Source: Arabidopsis thaliana (Eukaryota > Streptophyta > Magnoliopsida > Brassicales > Brassicaceae). From it: DNA of 64,000 nt. The translations under genes were made by a program, and so were the position numbers. Below are positions 58,779-64,000 of this stretch, in pieces. The stretch's first letter is position 1; each line of letters starts with the position of its first letter. The stretch covers positions 12,890,001 through 12,954,000 of the forward strand of contig NC_003070.9 of assembly GCF_000001735.4 (NCBI RefSeq). Direction: 5' to 3'. The notes under the pieces were generated by a model. That model saw only the letters and a program-made list of their open reading frames with translations, ran no database searches and was not told the origin of the DNA.

Positions 58779-59462
58779 TGCACTTCTTCGAGTGACGCGC
58801 GATGCTAAGATGCTCAAAATTAGTTTGACAAGTTTTTGTTCGGTTTGTGAAAATAACTCACACCATTATATATTATACTTCATGCATTTTCAATCTTAAA
58901 TTTTGGTGGTTGAACTCTTTAATTGTTTTTTGTTTTCAATCTCAATCAAGACGGATGCACGTCTATCTTGTCTTTTCTAGAATTAAATGAGAAAAAGTTT
59001 CAGAAAACTTTAAATTTATAAATAATTATATGGTTTGTTTGCTAACCAGTGGTGGAGGTACATGGAGAGGACGGGGTCATTTTACCCCCATAAATTTTAA
59101 ATTTTATTTTGTTTCAAGCTTATTTAATTAGTAATTGAATTATTTGGACAAATACAATGCATATGCACCTAAAGAAGCTCTAAATGAATGAAAATGCATG
59201 AAAGCTGAAGCAAACCAACATATGAATATTAACAACTTCCACGTTCCACCATGCAAAATTTTCTAGCACTTACTCTCTTTTCATTTCTCCAATACCTCTG
59301 CGACTAGTTCGTTTCACCTTGTATTAATTTTCCGTCAGCTACTTTTGTGAGGGGCACTCTTGATCGTCTTAGACTTTTAGCACTTAGTCCCTTTTCTTTT
59401 TCGTTCGATTATACTAACTTGCTTTCCTTGACAACATCACTCGAGTAGACCAAAAGTAATAT
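58779..59462. other. ALT1 upstream region
   Basis: AT-rich intergenic sequence containing the ALT1 promoter. No other gene is seen. Confidence 0.5.
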
Positions 59463-59697
59463 GTCTATTAAGATAGATGGGTAATGGTTTAATATGGTTA
59501 ACTTTGGTTAACTTAGATTTAGGTTCCATAATAAGATTAATATGAATACTATATAAGCTTATTGTGTAATTAGTTTCTAGTGTAAGCTTTGTAACAAACA
59601 CTTAAACAGATAATAAAAGTTTGTTCACTTTCCGTTTTCGCTCCTCGTTCTCCGATCTTGAATCTTTGATCATCGGAGTTTACTAATCATCAATACC
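59463..59697 (+). mobile_element. possible Copia solo LTR with primer-binding-site remnant
   Basis: Starts TGTCTATTAAG and ends near AATCATCA, with TATATAAG (59550) followed by AATAAAA (59613) in LTR order. Just after it, TACCAGAGGTC resembles the Met-tRNA primer site TATCAGAG of Copia elements. No 5-bp duplication or second LTR was found. Confidence 0.4.
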
Positions 59698-60375
59698 AGA
59701 GGTCAATAAAAGAGAAAAAGGAAATAAAAAATTCTTTAGAAAAAGACAAACAAATCCTAAAACAGCTGGAATAGGAATTGATCTGAGGTTCCTGAGGATT
59801 TTCAACCCATGTATAACCACCAGACTATAATTATACTACAAGAAAATAGATAAATAACGACTACAAAAAGCGACAATAGATGTAGTCGTCTTTTTTGGCG
59901 ACTACTTGACGACAGTTTTACGACAACTTTACGACAATGTGAACATTAGTAGTCAAATAGTCGTTCTTTTACGACTAACTACGTTAGTCGGCAAATACTC
60001 GTCTATTAACGACTATTTAACGATTATATTATTGAAGGGAGACGTTTGTCGTTACTTAGTCGCCAATTGACGACTACCATCTCCGACTACGTTAGTTAGT
60101 CGCCAAATCAGCGACTAATATACGACAACTTTCGGTAATTGTAAAATAGTCGCAACTGAGTCGCAGAGTAGTCGCATTAAGTAGTTGGAAAACGTTTTTC
60201 GCATTGCCAAGTAGGTACACCTAATTTGTTTGTTGTACTCGTAAATTAGTCATAAAAATTCGTCTATATAATCAAAATTCACGACACTCTTCTTTCACTA
60301 AACAAATCAAAACAACGATCAAAAGAAAAAAAAAACGATTGAAACGAAAAAAATAGAAATTTAGTTTATTCTATA

Positions 60376-61246
60376 ATGGCGGGAAACTACAATTACGGCG
60401 GTAGTGACAGTTTCTATCGAGATTGGATGTATAAGAGATTCGATGAAGTGACGGGGAATTTGTCAGCCGAATACGTCGCAGGAGTTGAAGAATTCATGAC
60501 ATTCGCTAATAGTCAGCCTATAGTACAGAGTAGTCGAGGTAAATTTCATTGTCCTTGTAGTGTATGCAAGAATGAAAAACAAATCATCTCGGGTAGAAGA
60601 GTTAGTAGTCATTTGTTTAGTCAAGGATTTATGCCTGATTATTATGTTGTATAAGCATGGAGAAGAAATGAATATGGATATCGGAACTAGTTACACGGAT
60701 AGGACGTATTTTAGTGAGAATCATGAAGAAGTGGGTAATGTTGTAGAAGATCCATATGTGGATATGGTGAACGATGCATTTAATTTTAACGTGGGGTATG
60801 ATGATAACGTGGGGTATGATGATAACTATCATCATGATGGTAGTTATCAGAATGTGGAAGAACCGGTCCGTAACCATTCAAATAAGTTCTACGACTTGTT
60901 AGAAGATGCAAATAATCCATTGTACGATGGTTGTTGTGAAGGGCAGTCGCGACTCATGCACAACAAAGCGGAGTATAATATGATTGAAAAGTTGGTGGAC
61001 TCCGTTTGCGAAATGTTTACAGATTTTTTACCAGAAGGAAACCAGGCTACCACTTCACATTACCAGACCGAGAAGTTGATGCGCAATTTAGGACTTTCAT
61101 ATCATACGATTGATGTTTGCCAGAACAATTGTATGTTATTTTGGAAAGAAGACAAAAAAGAAGATCAATGTCGTGAACTTGTGCCTGGCAGAGAAGCGTG
61201 GACTTGTGTTTTGTCTCCCATTCCCCGGCCAAAAACCGAATGGTAA
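60376..61246 (+). pseudogene. TNP2-like transposase N-terminal fragment
   Basis: Frame 60376-60654 encodes a transposase-associated domain (FYRDWMYKRFDEVTGNLSAEYV; FHCPCSVCKNEKQI; HLFSQGFMPDYYV). It shifts near 60647 into 60560-61246 (YKHGEEMN; KFYDLLEDANNPLYDGC; NLGLSYHTIDVCQNNCMLFW). A 27-base GTGGGGTATGATGATAAC-type duplication is at 60793-60828. After ~61160 the Tnp2 homology stops abruptly and the catalytic core is missing. Confidence 0.85.
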
Positions 61247-61269
61247 GTTCACTTCAAATTCCCTCAGCC

Positions 61270-61690
61270 TTGTTCTATATGCTCTGTTGTGAATCAAACC
61301 GAAAATGTGAAACATTGTTGGCTGTTGTGTTGCTAGTGTTTTCGGGTTAGGCATTTAGTCAAGTTCAGTTCTAGACTCATCAGTTTTTGTTCTATATGCC
61401 TGTTTTATTGTTGTTTGATGCTCTGTTGTGAATCGGTCAAACATAGTTGACTGTTGTTTGACCTGGTTTTTGGCTTAGACCTTTAGTCAAGTTCAGTTCT
61501 ATAGAAGTGTTATGTTGTTCTATATGCTTGTTTTATTGTGAATGATGATGCTCTGTTGTGAATCGGTCAAACATAGTTGACTGTTGTGTTGTGATTGTTT
61601 TTGGCTTAGTCATTAGTTTAGTTCAGTTCTATACTCGTGTTATGTTGTTCTATATTCCACAAATGATGATGCTTTGATTGTGAATGATGC
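61270..61690. repeat. degenerate tandem repeats in CACTA spacer
   Basis: Three to four copies of a ~100-130 bp unit with GCTCTGTTGTGAATC, GGTCAAACATAGTTGACTGTTG and AGTTCAGTTCTATA. They are part of the intron or spacer between the two transposon genes. Confidence 0.75.
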
Positions 61691-61827
61691 TCTATTGTTG
61701 AGACAGTACTATTGTGGAACATAGTTTATAGTCGTGTGTGCTCTTATGTAGCTCTTGTGTAGTTCTTTTGTGGAACATAACTTTGTTCACTTTTGTAACA
61801 TGTTTACTTCTTTCTTTGTTGCATGTG

Positions 61828-63132
61828 ATTGGAGGTTTACTCGCGACAGAGGATCTCGCTTGGTTAGGAAGATCACTAGAATTTTTTTACAAAAATTCGA
61901 TGCTCCCTTCTATAACTGGTCATGTGTGCCAATTGCTAAAAGAGAAAGATTATTTTTAGAGTTTGCGGTAAGCTTCCTCTATATCTGCTCTTGTTCAAGT
62001 TAAGTTTCTGTAGTTTCACTAACTTCTTCATTTTTTTGTAGAAAACTCACCACTGGGATCCCTTAATAATAGGGACAGTCCAGTATTACTTCAATGAGAT
62101 CGTCAAGAGGCGCTTGAAGGACATAGTAAGCACTGCAAGGACAACTCGAGAGCAGCCTCCATGGATTGGAGAAACGCTGTGGGGAACAATGTGTGCTTAC
62201 TGGGACAAAGAAGAAGCACAGAAAAGGAGTCGGACCTATTCCAAAGCTCGTCTCTCTGACCGTAACGGTATCGGTCCTCACGTCCACTACTCTGGGCCAA
62301 AGTTTTATCAAGAAATCCAAGATGAATTGGTAAGTGTTTCTGTAGATTCTCATAAGTTAGAGTTTTACTGTCTGTTTTCTGTGTTCAATCCAATATAGTC
62401 TGTTTTCTTGTGAGTATGTTGAGTTCTATAGTCTGTTGATATTGATTTGTGTTTGCAGGAAGAGAAGTTGGGAAGACCGGTCCATCTTGGTGAGGTGTTC
62501 ATCCAAACACACACTAAGTCGGATGGCTCATTTGTTGATCAGAAGGCGGAGAAGATTGCTCAAACTTATGAGCAGAATGTGAGAGATAGGCTGTCAGCAC
62601 TAGAGGCGGCTGCTTCTGCTGTCTCTGATGGCTCTTCACGACCTCCGGAGCTCACACTAGATGATTATACAGCCATCTTTCTCGAGGTCAGATGTTGTAG
62701 TCTAATTCTGAGTCTTAGAGTCTAATTAATATTCAGTCACTAATTAGCTTCTTCTCTATTTCTTGCAGTCCACAGAAAGGGATTCAAGAGGCAATCCTTA
62801 TGGACTTAGATGTCTAAAAGACACTCTAGGCAGTGCCAACCGCCAACTCTCCGGTTCCTCATCATCCTTTCAAGCCCTATAAGAACGGCTGCAGGAAGCT
62901 CAAAGGAAAATAGAAGAGCAGGCTACATATAATGAGAAGAGAGATGCTGAGATTGCTGCCCCGAGAACCTGAGTCAGCCCGAGTCACAGCTGAGCAAAAG
63001 GACAAGCTCGAGCAATTGTCTTTAGTCGAGAAGTATCTCCGCCAAACCGATCCGCAGTTCTTGGACTTCATGGCCACTCACTCTTCCACACCCACAGAAC
63101 GTCTACCAAGTCCTCCACCTAATGATCCTTAG
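61828..63132 (+). pseudogene. Ptta/En-Spm (TNPA-side) plant transposase-like gene, broken
   Basis: Exons ~61828-61969, 62041-62329, 62460-62686 and 62769 onward join on GT-AG introns. They encode WRFTRDRGSRLVRKITRIF, WDPLIIGTVQYYFNEIVKRRLKD, PPWIGETLWGTMCAYWDKEEAQKRS, GIGPHVHYSGPKFYQEI and LGRPVHLGEVFIQTHTKSDGSFVD, the order of the plant transposase (Ptta/En-Spm) family. A stop (TAA 62880-62882) and a frameshift near 62955 interrupt a coiled-coil tail that ends at 63132 (MATHSSTPTERL). In En/Spm this second protein binds subterminal repeats and assists excision. Confidence 0.85.
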
Positions 63133-63875
63133 ATTATCTTTGCCCAAACACTACTTGAACTTATGTTTATTTGAATAAGTTGTTTGTGTAAGAAACAAGA
63201 TAATTGTATGTGTATTTGAACTTGATTTTCTATATATACAAGTATGTCTTTTCATCTTTTATAGAATTTCAAATAAAAAACAAGAACAAACCATAACTTT
63301 AAACAACAAATAAGAAACCCAACATTCGATGACGAAATTTTTATTCAGTCAAAACCAGTAGTCACAAAATAGTCGTATTTAGGTAGCAACTTAGACGTAA
63401 AATAGTCGTAAAATAGTCACAACAGTTACCGATTATTATCCGACTAACCAACCTAGTCACAATATAATAGTCAAATAGACGTATAATAGTCGTAAATATT
63501 TATACGACTATTATATGACTAAGAGAATTATTTCCCTATATTGGTACAATTAGTCGTCCAATAGTCGTCAAATTGTCGTAAACATTTATACGACTATTAT
63601 ACGACTACTTGTTTCACACGCTCTGTACAAGATAATTAATCGTGCAATGGTCGTCAAATAGTCGCCAAACTTATAGGACTATACAACGACGATTTTGTAC
63701 TAATTGGGTTTTTGTCGTAATATAGTCGTCGATCAACGACTAATTCACGACTACCCTATTCAGCGACTATGTAATAATGACTACCGTCTTTAGTCGCCGA
63801 TTAGTCGTATTATCATTTTTTACGACTACTATGCGACTGCTGTGTAAGTCGTTTATCACCTGTTTTCTTGTGGTG

Positions 63876-64000
63876 TATGGCAATATAGTTGTAAAGACTT
63901 TAAAAGAGATCGTATATATAGACGTAACCGTGGGGGTTAAGTTTTAACAGCAGTTAGAGCTTTCGTTAACAAGCTTAACAGCTGTTAACTCATTGATCCG
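63876..64000. other. right window edge
   Basis: Host sequence after the CACTA element. No feature is seen before the window ends. In A. thaliana an MLP gene would be expected beyond. Confidence 0.4.

Larger units (their letters stand above)
59834..63875. mobile_element. second CACTA-type element with CGACTA subterminal repeats
   Basis: The left end TACTACAAGAAAATAG and the right end (reverse complement CACCACAAGAAAACAG) are imperfect CACTA termini. Many CGACTA/TAGTCG words crowd 59860-60190 and 63350-63850, the usual subterminal binding array. Inside are a TNP2-like N-terminal frame and a Ptta/En-Spm-like gene. The flanking triplets (TTA, TAT) differ, so the exact ends or the duplication have decayed. 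Confidence 0.85.

Overview
The window is plant nuclear DNA: AT-rich intergenic sequence, GT-AG introns, long microsatellites and many transposon classes. Gene content and order (a 2OG dioxygenase, an RPL4 fragment, a small OCTOPUS-motif protein, a FAM91 protein, the classical arabinogalactan protein AGP5, auxin response factor ARF20, two acyl-lipid thioesterases and MLP165) match what I remember of Arabidopsis thaliana chromosome 1 near the pericentromere, about At1g35190 to At1g35300. The species and locus names come from family knowledge and synteny, not from a search.

Left part (1-18.9 kb): an 11-exon 2OG-Fe(II) dioxygenase (544-2632), an intron-bearing C-terminal fragment of ribosomal protein L4, two adjacent non-autonomous Mutator-like elements (4688-5192; 5330-6494, with a perfect 10-bp target duplication), a single-exon small protein gene (6914-7384), a LINE RNase H remnant, and long AT-rich relic sequence. 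At 15.2-18.3 kb a T-tract-bounded retroposon-like sequence is split by another Mutator-like element (16178-17856; perfect 9-bp duplication) that carries three 200-bp tandem repeats and a 110-bp AG microsatellite.

Middle (18.9-42.3 kb): an intact 10-exon FAM91 gene (19293-23916, 1005 aa); AGP5 (27184-27585), with a foldback repeat just upstream of its TATA box; a decayed minus-strand Helitron (about 28432-35215) with two copies of the helicase N-terminal region, an RPA-like leader and a RING-finger fragment; then ARF20 (14 exons, minus). The whole ARF20 transcription unit lies between long inverted Mutator-type termini (36917-37190 and 41925-42285) flanked by a 9-bp repeat with one mismatch. 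This suggests that a full auxin-response transcription factor gene sits inside a transposable unit.

Right part (42.3-64 kb): a minus-strand module of ALT2 thioesterase and MLP165, a broken DC1 zinc-finger gene, a SINE cut in two by a CACTA element (both target duplications visible), a second thioesterase (ALT1), a solo-LTR-like piece, and a second CACTA-type element with separate TNP2-like and Ptta/En-Spm-like regions, both broken. ALT2 and ALT1 have the same five-exon structure, and the pair looks like one duplicated block later invaded by transposons.
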